Assembly (NCBI GenBank): GCA_041685645.1
Contig: JAWLFI010000101.1
Location: 1 to 10,000 of the forward strand
Direction of reading: 5' to 3'
Source: JAWLFI01 sp041685645
Lineage (GTDB): Bacteria; Bacteroidota; Bacteroidia; Chitinophagales; Saprospiraceae
DNA: 10,000 bases
Part shown: piece by piece, positions 1-6,573 of the stretch
Layout: each line of letters begins with the position of its first letter
How positions within the stretch are numbered: position 1 is the first letter of the stretch
The notes under the pieces: model-generated
What the model saw: the letters and a program-made list of their open reading frames with translations, nothing else
The model's database searches: none
Told to the model about the DNA's origin: nothing
Translations under genes and position numbers: made by a program

Positions 1-470
1 TTTTTCACCTTCGCATCAAAAAACAGTTTCCGGAGGCACCCTAAAAATATCGTCAAAATCGGAATTCCTCATTGTAAAGTTTATGAATAATCCGGGTTTT
101 AAGTTACAGCTCGTTTTCACTCGAGTAGGTTAACCAAAAATTTTCATGGCAATGGGGTTGAACGTCGCGAAAAGAACTTGTTTCTGGCTAATGGGATTTA
201 GGAGACTTAGCCTACCCACGCCCACGGCAAGGAAATGGGAGGCAACGCGCAATAAAATGTGTGAATAAATTATATGGAATTGCCCGTGCCGCTTTTCAAA
301 AATACTTTTCATTGCGGGCTTGATGCGCAATATGTTATACTCTTTTCATTTTGGGTGGATTGTGCGCAAGACTACTCACATAATATAATTGTTTAAACCA
401 ATCCTTCCATTGAAATCAAAAAAGAAAGTGTAAATTAGTCTAATCATTTGTCCACTAAAAGTATCCATCT
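1..470. other. Intergenic region without a convincing gene
   Basis: I see no supported gene here. Short frames exist on both strands: a 66-codon - strand frame at 130-330 and a 40-codon + strand frame from the ATG at 146. They overlap each other, and neither has a ribosome binding site or a recognisable domain. At the left edge a - strand ATG (complement of 70-72) opens an 18-codon frame that ends in TGA at a run of six A (18-23 on the + strand). If that run were one base shorter, the frame would stay open to the window edge, so the start of a - strand gene, or a decayed one, may lie here. An imperfect inverted repeat pairs CACGG-CAA (222-229) with TTGCCCGTG (about 280-288), one base bulged. 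Confidence 0.4.
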
Positions 471-890
471 ATGCATCCTGTGTTACGTGGCATTCTCGCG
501 CTTCTGGCCGGTATCCTGGTCGGAAGCATTGTAAATATGAGCATTGTTATGCTCAGTAGTACAATCATCCCTCCGCCTGACGGAATAGATACATCTACGA
601 TGGAGGGGCTAAAAGAGGCTCTACCTCTCTTCCAACCCAAACACTTTCTTTTCCCTTTTTTGGCTCATGCACTAGGTACTCTTGCCGGATCCCTGGTTAC
701 AGTATCCATCGCGCGGAAAAATGTTAGAGGGTGGACATTAGCCCTAGGGCTTTTCTTTCTCATCGGCGGAATCACCAACATTATCATGCTTCCATCACCC
801 CTTTGGTTTTCCATTCTAGATTTGGTGGTAGCCTATCTACCCATGGTATGGCTAGCACTGTATTTGACGAGAAAAAATCGGCTTTCATAA
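471..890 (+). CDS. Small four-helix integral membrane protein of unknown function
   Basis: The 139-residue product has four hydrophobic segments, at roughly residues 5-28, 58-80, 87-107 and 113-133, so it should sit in the inner membrane. Between the first two is a short polar segment with IIPPPDGID, then a PLFQPKHFLFPFLAHALGT stretch that forms the entry of helix 2. From memory, proteins with this pattern (PPP loop, PKH-FPFLAHALGT, and MLPSP before the last helix) recur as uncharacterised proteins in Bacteroidota. No catalytic motif is visible. The ATG at 471 is the first in frame and lies right before a hydrophobic start. There is no Shine-Dalgarno sequence, as is common in the phylum. The gene appears to be alone in its transcription unit, with 234 nt separating it from the next gene. 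Function is unknown. Confidence 0.8.
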   Translation: MHPVLRGILALLAGILVGSIVNMSIVMLSSTIIPPPDGIDTSTMEGLKEALPLFQPKHFLFPFLAHALGTLAGSLVTVSIARKNVRGWTLALGLFFLIGGITNIIMLPSPLWFSILDLVVAYLPMVWLALYLTRKNRLS

Positions 891-894
891 CAAA

Positions 895-916
895 GGACGG
901 GGTGGAAAAGCCGTCC
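895..916 (+). terminator. Possible hairpin terminator after the membrane protein gene
   Basis: GGACGG (895-900) pairs perfectly with CCGTCC (911-916) around a 10-nt loop, starting four bases after the stop codon at 888-890. No T-run follows, so it may not be an intrinsic terminator. Position is the main argument. Confidence 0.25.
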
Positions 917-940
917 CTCGCGATAGTGATGTGAAGGGTG

Positions 941-1082
941 GTGAGCCTATTGGCTGAGCCCTGTCGAAGCCAGGCGAGCCAGTCCCCCAAATACTTTAGG
1001 GGGACCGAGCGAACAGCGAGCCCGTAACGTAACGCCCAGCTGTCTCGAAATGAGACAGCTGGGATCGCCCAAAATATTAAAG
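941..1082 (+). repeat. Structured dispersed repeat, copy A
   Basis: This is the first of two related copies in the window (see 8941-9132). It holds three hairpins in order. Hairpin 1 pairs GCCT (945-948) and GGCT (952-955) with the continuous arm AGCCAGGC (968-975). Hairpin 2 pairs GTCCCCC (982-988) with GGGGGAC (999-1005). Hairpin 3 is a perfect 12-bp stem, CCCAGCTGTCTC (1035-1046) with GAGACAGCTGGG (1052-1063), loop GAAAT. The tail CGCCCAAAATATTAAAG (1066-1082) matches 16 of 17 bases of the copy B tail. The inner GGCTGAGCC-CTGTCGAAGCC resembles a palindromic motif I associate with interspersed repeats in several bacterial groups; that link is from memory. The element ends 42 nt before the ATG of the FAS1 gene, so it may be in its leader. 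Orientation is assigned arbitrarily to the + strand. Confidence 0.65.
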
Positions 1083-1124
1083 TTATCTTAGATTTATTAT
1101 ATTTACCTGTCAAATGAAACCACT

Positions 1125-1649
1125 ATGAGAGATACGCTAATTTCCTTCTCTTTCATCTTCTTTTTGCTTCCCGCCATGCTATGCGCTCAATCGGCAGAGC
1201 GATTAGATGGTAATCTCATGGATTATGTCGAATCCACACCTGAATTGAAAATGTTCGCTGAATATTTGAAAGATGCGAAAACGGATATACTTGCCGAAGC
1301 GGGAGAATTTACTGTTTTTGCGTCGGAAAATGGAGCCTATGAGGAATGGGAAGGCCCAATGATGAAGTTGTCATCAGACAAACGACAGCTTAGGCATTTT
1401 TTGAAGTACCACATTGTTTTAGGTGTCTGGGATAGATCGCGGATTGAGGAGAAGCTGTCAAAGGATGGTGATTTTGAATTGATCAGCTTGGCCGGACCTT
1501 CTTTGCGAGTCAGTCAGGAGGGAGATGATATTACTATCTACGATGAAGCCGACCGGGCTGTATCATTAAAGGGCAAAGGAATCGAGACTTCAAATGGGAT
1601 CCTTTATTCCATGGAAGGTGTTTTTATACCTTTGAATGGCCCTCAGTAA
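1125..1649 (+). CDS. Exported protein with a single FAS1 (fasciclin) domain
   Basis: The 174-residue protein starts with a signal peptide: a short charged start, a hydrophobic core at about residues 5-19, then AMLCAQ with likely cleavage near residue 22. The lone Cys20 has Leu at -1, so a lipoprotein site is unlikely. The rest is one FAS1 domain (about 27-171). It shows the H1 box FTVFASENGAYEEW (62-75), where canonical members have FTVFAPTN, the central HFLKYHIVLG (91-100) with the conserved Tyr-His pair, and the H2 box NGILYSMEGVFIP (158-170). FAS1 domains usually mediate adhesion or matrix contacts, and this protein should be periplasmic or surface exposed. Its partner is unknown. TATATTTA at 1098-1105 is a 7/8 match to the TAnnTTTG -7 element, but no clear -33 element precedes it. 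Repeat copy A lies just upstream. Confidence 0.88.
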   Translation: MRDTLISFSFIFFLLPAMLCAQSAERLDGNLMDYVESTPELKMFAEYLKDAKTDILAEAGEFTVFASENGAYEEWEGPMMKLSSDKRQLRHFLKYHIVLGVWDRSRIEEKLSKDGDFELISLAGPSLRVSQEGDDITIYDEADRAVSLKGKGIETSNGILYSMEGVFIPLNGPQ

Positions 1650-1756
1650 GTTGACTTTCAATTATTTACATTATTTTTTGGTTTTATCTAAATTTAGGGT
1701 GAATAGTTTTTGATATGAAGAAGATTCAGATACTTTTGAAGCTCTAAATATGTACT

Positions 1757-3097
1757 ATGAAACACATCCTTATCATCGGAGCGGGGCGATCAGCCAGTGC
1801 TCTTATTCGCTATATTTTAAAAGAAGGTCAATCCAGAGATTGGGAAGTCGTCGTGGCTGACCAGGACTACGAACTCGCTCAATCACGGGTAGAAGGCGTG
1901 GATTTTGCCAGGGCAGCAACCATGGATGTGACCAAGCCATTAGGACGGGGCGAATTGATTCGCGCTGCCGATGTGGTCGCTTCCTTATTGCCCGCATTTT
2001 TACACATCCATGTCGCCAGAGATTGCATTCAATATGGAAAGCATCTCATTACAGCTTCGTATAATTCTCCGGAGATGAAAGCTTTGCATGAAAAAGCGAA
2101 GGATAAGGGACTGATATTCATGGGAGAAATAGGACTTGATCCAGGCATCGATCACATGTCAGCCATGAAAGTGATAGATGAAATTCGCCAGAGAGGAGGC
2201 ACAATTGAATCATTCAAGTCTTATGCCGGAGGACTAGTGGCTCCTGAATCAGATACTAATCCGTGGCATTATAAATTTTCCTGGAATCCGAGAAATGTGA
2301 TTTTAGCAGGTCAGGGCACTGCACAGTACATCAATCAAGGACGGCTAAAATACATTCCCTATCACCGCTTATTTGAGCAATACGAAACCGTGGATGTCCT
2401 GGGTCGGGGTAATTATGAAATGTATCCCAATCGAGATTCTCTTCTGTATAGAAAGTCCTATAATTTAGAAGATATTCCCACTTTGATTCGAGGGACTTTG
2501 CGCCATCCGGGATTTTGCGATGCCTGGAATGCCTTTGTCAAACTCGGAATTACAGATGACACCTTTCCCGTCGTGCACTCGGATCGCATATCTTATCGCC
2601 AATTCATCACGGCATTTGTCGATGAAGATTTGAGTGGAACTGTAGAGGAAAAAGTCGCTCATATGCTCGATACGGACAGAGATTCCGAAATTATGAATCG
2701 ACTGGAATGGACGGGCATATTTGAAGATCAGCCCATCGATATGAAAATGGCCACTCCGGCGCAGATTCTCGAGCAATTGTTGCTTGAGAAATGGAAATTG
2801 GAGCCGGATGATAAAGATATGATTATCATGCAGCACGAATTTGAGTATGTCCTCGATGGTGCCAGGCATCACTTAGTTTCTTCCATGACGGTGCAGGGTG
2901 AAAATGCTGAGGAAACTGCCATGAGTCGCTTAGTGGGATTGCCTCTAGGTGTTTTCCTTAAAAATGTAGTTGAGGGGAAGGTCGATTTGAGCGGAGTTCA
3001 TATTCCGGTGATGAAAGAGGTGTATGACCCCGTTTTAGAGGAGTTAGCTGATCAGGGCGTCGTCTTTGAGGAAAAAGATGTAATTTTGGAAGACTAA
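1757..3097 (+). CDS. Saccharopine dehydrogenase family protein (LYS9-like, glutamate-forming type)
   Basis: The 446-residue product starts with a Rossmann fold: IIGAGRSAS (6-14) binds the dinucleotide and VVVADQD (31-37) ends the second strand. Family signatures follow: EIGLDPGIDHMSAMKVID (124-141), NPWHYKFSWNPRNV (168-181) and IRGTLRHPGF (244-253). These match the catalytic domain of LYS9-type enzymes, which interconvert saccharopine and glutamate plus aminoadipate semialdehyde with NAD(P). Length fits the monofunctional enzyme, about 440-460 residues, without a fused lysine-ketoglutarate reductase. The role is probably cytosolic lysine degradation; the partner reductase is not in this window, and other substrates are possible. 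The ATG at 1757 is directly followed by the Rossmann strand, which supports it. The flippase-like gene follows after 17 nt, so co-transcription is likely. Confidence 0.9.
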   Translation: MKHILIIGAGRSASALIRYILKEGQSRDWEVVVADQDYELAQSRVEGVDFARAATMDVTKPLGRGELIRAADVVASLLPAFLHIHVARDCIQYGKHLITASYNSPEMKALHEKAKDKGLIFMGEIGLDPGIDHMSAMKVIDEIRQRGGTIESFKSYAGGLVAPESDTNPWHYKFSWNPRNVILAGQGTAQYINQGRLKYIPYHRLFEQYETVDVLGRGNYEMYPNRDSLLYRKSYNLEDIPTLIRGTLRHPGFCDAWNAFVKLGITDDTFPVVHSDRISYRQFITAFVDEDLSGTVEEKVAHMLDTDRDSEIMNRLEWTGIFEDQPIDMKMATPAQILEQLLLEKWKLEPDDKDMIIMQHEFEYVLDGARHHLVSSMTVQGENAEETAMSRLVGLPLGVFLKNVVEGKVDLSGVHIPVMKEVYDPVLEELADQGVVFEEKDVILED

Positions 3098-3114
3098 TCA
3101 ATAGAACCTGTGCA

Positions 3115-4425
3115 TTGTCTTTGATTCCCCAACGGCTTACTTCTATCTCCAGTTTGCAATGGTATCGATTGATACGTTACAGTTTTCTATTGCTCACCTC
3201 TATTCTTTTGGCTCATCTGCAAGTAAGCCAGAAAGATATTGGAGGTTATGAACTCATATTTCACTTAGTGTATGTGTTGAGTTTCTTTTGGGTCAATGGT
3301 GTATTTCAGGTCGTATTGATTCGGTCCGGGCAATTAGAGCCGGCCATTTTCAGAAAATTCCTGGGCTCTGTTTGGACTTTTGTCCTTTTATTTAGCCTTG
3401 GCATTGGATTGATTCTCTTTGGTTTAGGAGACTGGGGAAGTCAAATTTTATTTGGTCTGGAGAACGTCCGCTATTGGAATTTGTACATCCTGCTTTTTGT
3501 ACTGTCTTTGGGGCCTTTGGTGTACGAATATTTCCTCTTGGCTCGAAGACAATACAAGACTTTATTGTGGTGGGGTACTTTGAGTTATAGTCTACACATA
3601 CTCTGTACCCTGCTTCCCTTTCTCATGGGATATGGGTTTCGGGAAATGTTGTTGGCTCATATTGGACTGAGCGCTGTTCGCCTCATAGTAATGACCGTAG
3701 ATCTGGGCCTGCCGCGCTGGCGTGGTGTAGAAGCTTCCTGGTGGAAAGCTTCCGGGCAGTTGTCTCTCTATTCCATTCTCGGGGGAATCCCAGTGGCCTT
3801 TGACACCTGGTTGGTGGGTTTTGTGAGTCAATCGGAAAGTGAAATTGCGATCTTTCGGTATGGAGCGAGGGAGTTGCCCTTGCTGATGATTATTCTTGGT
3901 AGTATCCATCTTATAGTTATTTCCGAACAGGGGGAAATGAAAAAACTACTTTCTAAAATCAGGATACAAATCCAAAAGAGTATGCTCAGTCTGGCCCTGC
4001 TCACAGGGCTATTGTGTCTTTTGAGCCCCTGGTTGTTTAGCGTGTTTTTTACGGATCAATTTGTTGAAAGTGCGTTCATTTTCAATGTGTATTTATTGAT
4101 CATACTCTCGCGATGGAATCTGAGTCATACGATTATGATGCGACTGGAAAAATATTCATTTATGAATAGGGTGGCTTTGGCAGAAGTGCTTATCAATGTT
4201 GTATTGAGTGTCTGGTGGGTTCAATATTGGGGCTGGGTGGGTGTGGCCATGGCTACAGTGGTGGCTTATTTATTTGAGAAGATTGTTTTTTCCATCTGGC
4301 TTTTCAAAAAAGAGGGGATTCGCTTGCGTCAGTATATGCCCATTAAGTCCTATTTGGGTTCATCCTTGTTTATTGTAGTTTGCTTTATTGTTGGTAGTTT
4401 TGTTATTCATGAATTCCCCTATTGA
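3115..4425 (+). CDS. Polysaccharide flippase-like multi-helix membrane protein (MOP/Wzx-type)
   Basis: The 436-residue protein is almost entirely hydrophobic, with about 12 predicted membrane helices in short-loop pairs. The organisation, with a central basic stretch (around residues 276-292) between two bundles, resembles RfbX/Wzx-type flippases of the MOP superfamily, which move lipid-linked saccharides across the inner membrane. There is no diagnostic motif, so substrate is open and the family call is moderate. The start is TTG at 3115. The frame upstream is open only to a TGA at 3067-3069 and holds no ATG, and the first internal Met is far into the protein (about residue 174), so a non-ATG start is needed. 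The 17-nt gap to the upstream gene and 1-nt gap to prmC suggest translational coupling. No glycosyltransferases are nearby, so it is not within a visible polysaccharide locus. Confidence 0.72.
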   Translation: MSLIPQRLTSISSLQWYRLIRYSFLLLTSILLAHLQVSQKDIGGYELIFHLVYVLSFFWVNGVFQVVLIRSGQLEPAIFRKFLGSVWTFVLLFSLGIGLILFGLGDWGSQILFGLENVRYWNLYILLFVLSLGPLVYEYFLLARRQYKTLLWWGTLSYSLHILCTLLPFLMGYGFREMLLAHIGLSAVRLIVMTVDLGLPRWRGVEASWWKASGQLSLYSILGGIPVAFDTWLVGFVSQSESEIAIFRYGARELPLLMIILGSIHLIVISEQGEMKKLLSKIRIQIQKSMLSLALLTGLLCLLSPWLFSVFFTDQFVESAFIFNVYLLIILSRWNLSHTIMMRLEKYSFMNRVALAEVLINVVLSVWWVQYWGWVGVAMATVVAYLFEKIVFSIWLFKKEGIRLRQYMPIKSYLGSSLFIVVCFIVGSFVIHEFPY

Positions 4426-4426
4426 A

Positions 4427-5236
4427 ATGACGAAAGTCGATACTCTCTTCCAAAAGGTTATTGAACAATTACCGGATCACCTGCGGGATGAATGGAAGCA
4501 AATACAAAACTATTATCTGGAGGATCGGTGGCCGGGTTTTTCCCGCTTCACCAGTCGGGAACTCGATTTGATTCAGCGAGATGTCAATCGATTAGCTTCC
4601 GGAATTCCCCTGCCTCAGGTTACAGGTATAGCACATTTTTACGGTCGACAACTTTTTGTGAACTCCGATGTGTTGATTCCCCGTCCGGAGACAGAAGAAC
4701 TCCTCGAATGGGTGATTCAATCAGTTCCGAAGGGAGCAAAAGTATTGGATGTGGGAACGGGATCGGGATGTATAGCCGTGGTTCTGGCCGATGAACGGCC
4801 GGATCTCCAGGTGCATGCAATGGATGTATCTTCAAAAGCGTTGGAAGTCGCCGGTAAAAACGTGAAGGAATTAGAAGTTGTAGTATCTTTTTTGAATGAC
4901 GATATTCTACAGCCTTCAGAACAACTTCAATCACTTCAATGGGATCTCATCGTTTCCAATCCGCCCTACGTCAAGCCCTCTGAATTGGATGCTTCCGTAT
5001 TAGCTGAGCCCCGGTTAGCCCTACTGACGCCTGAGAGGGATCCGCTCTTATACTATCGAGCCGTTGCAGGCTATGCCGGGAATAATTTGCGATCAGGAGG
5101 TTTCTTGTTTTTTGAATGCAGTGAATTCCACGCAGAAGATACTCGTGATTATTTAGCCCGTGAGGGGTGGGAAGAGATCAGCTTGCGAAGAGATTTACAG
5201 GGCAAATGGCGGATGATCAAAGCCACGAAGCGATAG
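4427..5236 (+). CDS. prmC: PrmC (HemK), peptide chain release factor N5-glutamine methyltransferase
   Basis: PrmC methylates the glutamine of the GGQ motif of release factors RF1 and RF2 using S-adenosylmethionine, which raises termination efficiency. From the ATG at 4427 it has 269 residues, close to the usual 275-290. The N-terminal helical domain (1-75) binds the release factor. It is followed by the linker sequence around GRQLFVNSDVLIPRPETEEL, the SAM-binding motif LDVGTGSGCIAVVLA (starting near residue 107) and the catalytic NPPY at 178-181, which contacts the target glutamine. The frame is open further upstream with another ATG at 4409, giving 275 residues and a 17-nt overlap with the flippase-like gene. 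I prefer 4427 because it follows that gene's TGA by one base (TGAAATG). The stop at 5236 faces the convergent YciH/SUI1 gene across 18 nt. Confidence 0.92.
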   Translation: MTKVDTLFQKVIEQLPDHLRDEWKQIQNYYLEDRWPGFSRFTSRELDLIQRDVNRLASGIPLPQVTGIAHFYGRQLFVNSDVLIPRPETEELLEWVIQSVPKGAKVLDVGTGSGCIAVVLADERPDLQVHAMDVSSKALEVAGKNVKELEVVVSFLNDDILQPSEQLQSLQWDLIVSNPPYVKPSELDASVLAEPRLALLTPERDPLLYYRAVAGYAGNNLRSGGFLFFECSEFHAEDTRDYLAREGWEEISLRRDLQGKWRMIKATKR

Positions 5237-5254
5237 GGATCGGTGCCATTACCA

Positions 5255-5623
5255 CTATCCGCCTGATTTTTTACAATCCGAGTATCCCAGTTTGGTCATG
5301 TGTTTGACTACAGCATCACGCACATCGCCTTGCAATAGGATTTCACCTTCTACCAGGCTGCCTCCCACACCACATTTTTTCTTTAAGGTTTTCATGAGCT
5401 GTTCGGCTTCTTCATCGCTGCTTTGCAGGCCGTGAATGAGGGTTACTGTTTTACCTCCTCTGCCTTTCTTTTCTATGCCAACTCGGATCATCTGCTCTGC
5501 TTTTGGATCCGGTGGAGACTCCTCTCCCGAAATTCCCTTAAATAGATCTGCCATAGTTTCGGGATGGGTTGTAAATACAACCTTCTTTTCAGCTCCGTCT
5601 TTGTTATTGTTTTTCTTTCCCAT
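5255..5623 (-). CDS. yciH: YciH/SUI1 (eIF1-fold) translation initiation factor family protein
   Basis: The 122-residue product has a lysine-rich, probably flexible N-terminus (1-44) and a SUI1 domain (about 45-115). The diagnostic pieces are IRVGIEKKGRGGKTVTLIHG (46-65), the CGVGGS turn (84-89), and EILLQGDVRD (94-103) before the last helix. SUI1 is the eIF1 fold. Bacterial members such as E. coli YciH bind the small ribosomal subunit and have been linked to start-codon fidelity and stress, but their physiological role is not settled. The gene lies 51 nt downstream of PPK2 on the same strand, so a shared transcript is likely. Its ATG is preceded by a full AAGGAG with a 5-nt spacer, which fixes the start and is the only strong Shine-Dalgarno sequence I found in the window. 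Confidence 0.9.
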   Translation of the reverse strand: MGKKNNNKDGAEKKVVFTTHPETMADLFKGISGEESPPDPKAEQMIRVGIEKKGRGGKTVTLIHGLQSSDEEAEQLMKTLKKKCGVGGSLVEGEILLQGDVRDAVVKHMTKLGYSDCKKSGG

Positions 5624-5628
5624 GATTT

Positions 5629-5634
5629 CTCCTT
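5629..5634 (-). promoter_or_regulatory. Strong Shine-Dalgarno sequence of the YciH/SUI1 gene
   Basis: On the - strand the sequence reads AAGGAG, then AAATC, then ATG. The full hexamer with ideal spacing is unusual here, since the other genes in this window have no comparable site. It supports the start at 5623 and suggests independent, efficient initiation within the PPK2 transcript. Confidence 0.75.
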
Positions 5635-5674
5635 AATATTTGTTCTGGAGTAGAGAATAAAGTTGGCATTTCGC

Positions 5675-6442
5675 CTACTCTTTAGCACTCCATCGTTCTG
5701 AATTTATGGTTGGATTTTTTAAATTAAGATCTCTCAATGCATCCCGCACCTTTTCTGCGATAAAATAATTGCGATACCAGCGTTTATCAACAGGAGCGAT
5801 GATCCACGGAATTTCACTGTGATTGATGATGTATTCGTAGGTTTCCATGTATGAAGCCCAGTTCTTTCGCGTTTGCCAATCTGCGTCGTTATGTTTCCAT
5901 TGTTTGTGTGGCTCTTCGATGCGCTCCATGAGTTTTTCCTCTTGTCGCTGATATGAGAGGTGCATATAAAATTTTAGGATTGTAGTGTTATTATCAAAAC
6001 GCAGGAGATGTTCGAAGGAGTTGATCGCCTGCATGCGACGGTTGCGAAGCTCAGTCGTCATATTTCCTTCAACAAAGGGTACGAGAATATCTTCGTAATG
6101 ACTGCGATTGAACACCTGAATTCTACCTTGCCGCGGCACTTTTTGATGGACGCGCCACAAAAAGTCGTGTTCGAGTTCGCGGGAAGATGGTTTTTTGAAT
6201 CCGTAAGCTGAGACCACCATAGGGCTGCAATACTTAAACACCTCCCGGGTCGCTCCATCTTTTCCGCTTGAATCCATCCCCTGAAAAACAACCAGCAGAC
6301 TGTGACTGCCATCGGCATAGAACAGGCGCTGTAGCTCTCCGATCTCTTCTGCAATCTCTTTGAGCTTCTTTTTGGTCTTTTTCTTTTTGAATTCCTTCGG
6401 AGGATTCGTGGAAAATTTATCTAAAGATATGTTATTGTCCAT
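5675..6442 (-). CDS. ppk2: Polyphosphate kinase 2 family (polyphosphate:nucleotide phosphotransferase)
   Basis: PPK2 enzymes transfer phosphate from inorganic polyphosphate to nucleotides, regenerating NDP or NTP. The 255-residue single-domain length is typical. A lysine-rich helical N-terminus (about 18-40) leads to the Walker A loop GMDSSGKDG (55-63). The lid region with KKPSSRELEHDFLWRVH (83-99) follows, then the Walker B signature VFNRSHYEDILV (110-121), the helix with ERIEEPHKQWKHNDADW (173-189), and the closing PWIIAPVDKRWYRNYFIAE (212-230). The pattern resembles PPK2 members described as polyphosphate:nucleotide phosphotransferases (class III-like), but class and nucleotide preference cannot be fixed by eye. 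It is probably cytosolic and the first gene of a two-gene unit with the YciH/SUI1 gene. It is transcribed away from the transporter gene at 6574, and a 10-bp inverted repeat lies 36 nt upstream of its ATG. Confidence 0.92.
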   Translation of the reverse strand: MDNNISLDKFSTNPPKEFKKKKTKKKLKEIAEEIGELQRLFYADGSHSLLVVFQGMDSSGKDGATREVFKYCSPMVVSAYGFKKPSSRELEHDFLWRVHQKVPRQGRIQVFNRSHYEDILVPFVEGNMTTELRNRRMQAINSFEHLLRFDNNTTILKFYMHLSYQRQEEKLMERIEEPHKQWKHNDADWQTRKNWASYMETYEYIINHSEIPWIIAPVDKRWYRNYFIAEKVRDALRDLNLKNPTINSERWSAKE

Positions 6443-6477
6443 AAACTGGGTAGATTCGTAGTGAGGGATACGACTGT

Positions 6478-6503
6478 TAACAAATCACTCATATGATTTG
6501 TTA
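6478..6503. promoter_or_regulatory. Perfect 10-bp inverted repeat in a divergent promoter region
   Basis: TAACAAATCA (6478-6487) and TGATTTGTTA (6494-6503) are exact reverse complements separated by CTCATA. The site sits between the divergent ppk2 (start 6442) and the yhhQ-type gene (start 6574). This is a typical place and shape for a dimeric repressor site or a shared regulatory element. A hairpin in the ppk2 leader is an alternative. No regulator gene is adjacent. Confidence 0.4.
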
Positions 6504-6573
6504 GTGTCTGAAAATAACAAAAAGAGCCGACTCGGGCCAAATTTCACCTTAAAATTCAACTATAATAAGAATT

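Noticed and set aside
130..330. - strand frame of 66 codons as a real small protein
   Set aside because: There is no ribosome site, no domain and no conserved partner gene, and a + strand frame overlaps it. Kept only as part of the unexplained block.
130..345. Integron attC-like site (GTTATAC at 335-341)
   Set aside because: The core does not fit GTTRRRY, no matching partner core or imperfect palindrome of the right layout was found, and there is no integrase.
372..386. Palindrome around GTTTAAAC as an operator
   Set aside because: Only 8 bp are exact and the flanks miss one base; this is expected by chance in AT-rich sequence.
784..1113. - strand frame of 109 codons
   Set aside because: It runs through the end of the membrane protein gene and repeat copy A. 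Its composition follows the hairpins, and it has no domain and no initiation signal.
1677..1712. Promoter for the saccharopine dehydrogenase gene (TTTG at 1677, TAGTTTTTG at 1704)
   Set aside because: The -7 element has one base too many and the spacer is 23 nt, too long for the consensus.
5232..5272. Hairpin plus T-run as a terminator after prmC
   Set aside because: GATAG pairs with CTATC and six T follow at 5267-5272, but the stem is short and broken and the T-run lies inside the YciH/SUI1 coding end.
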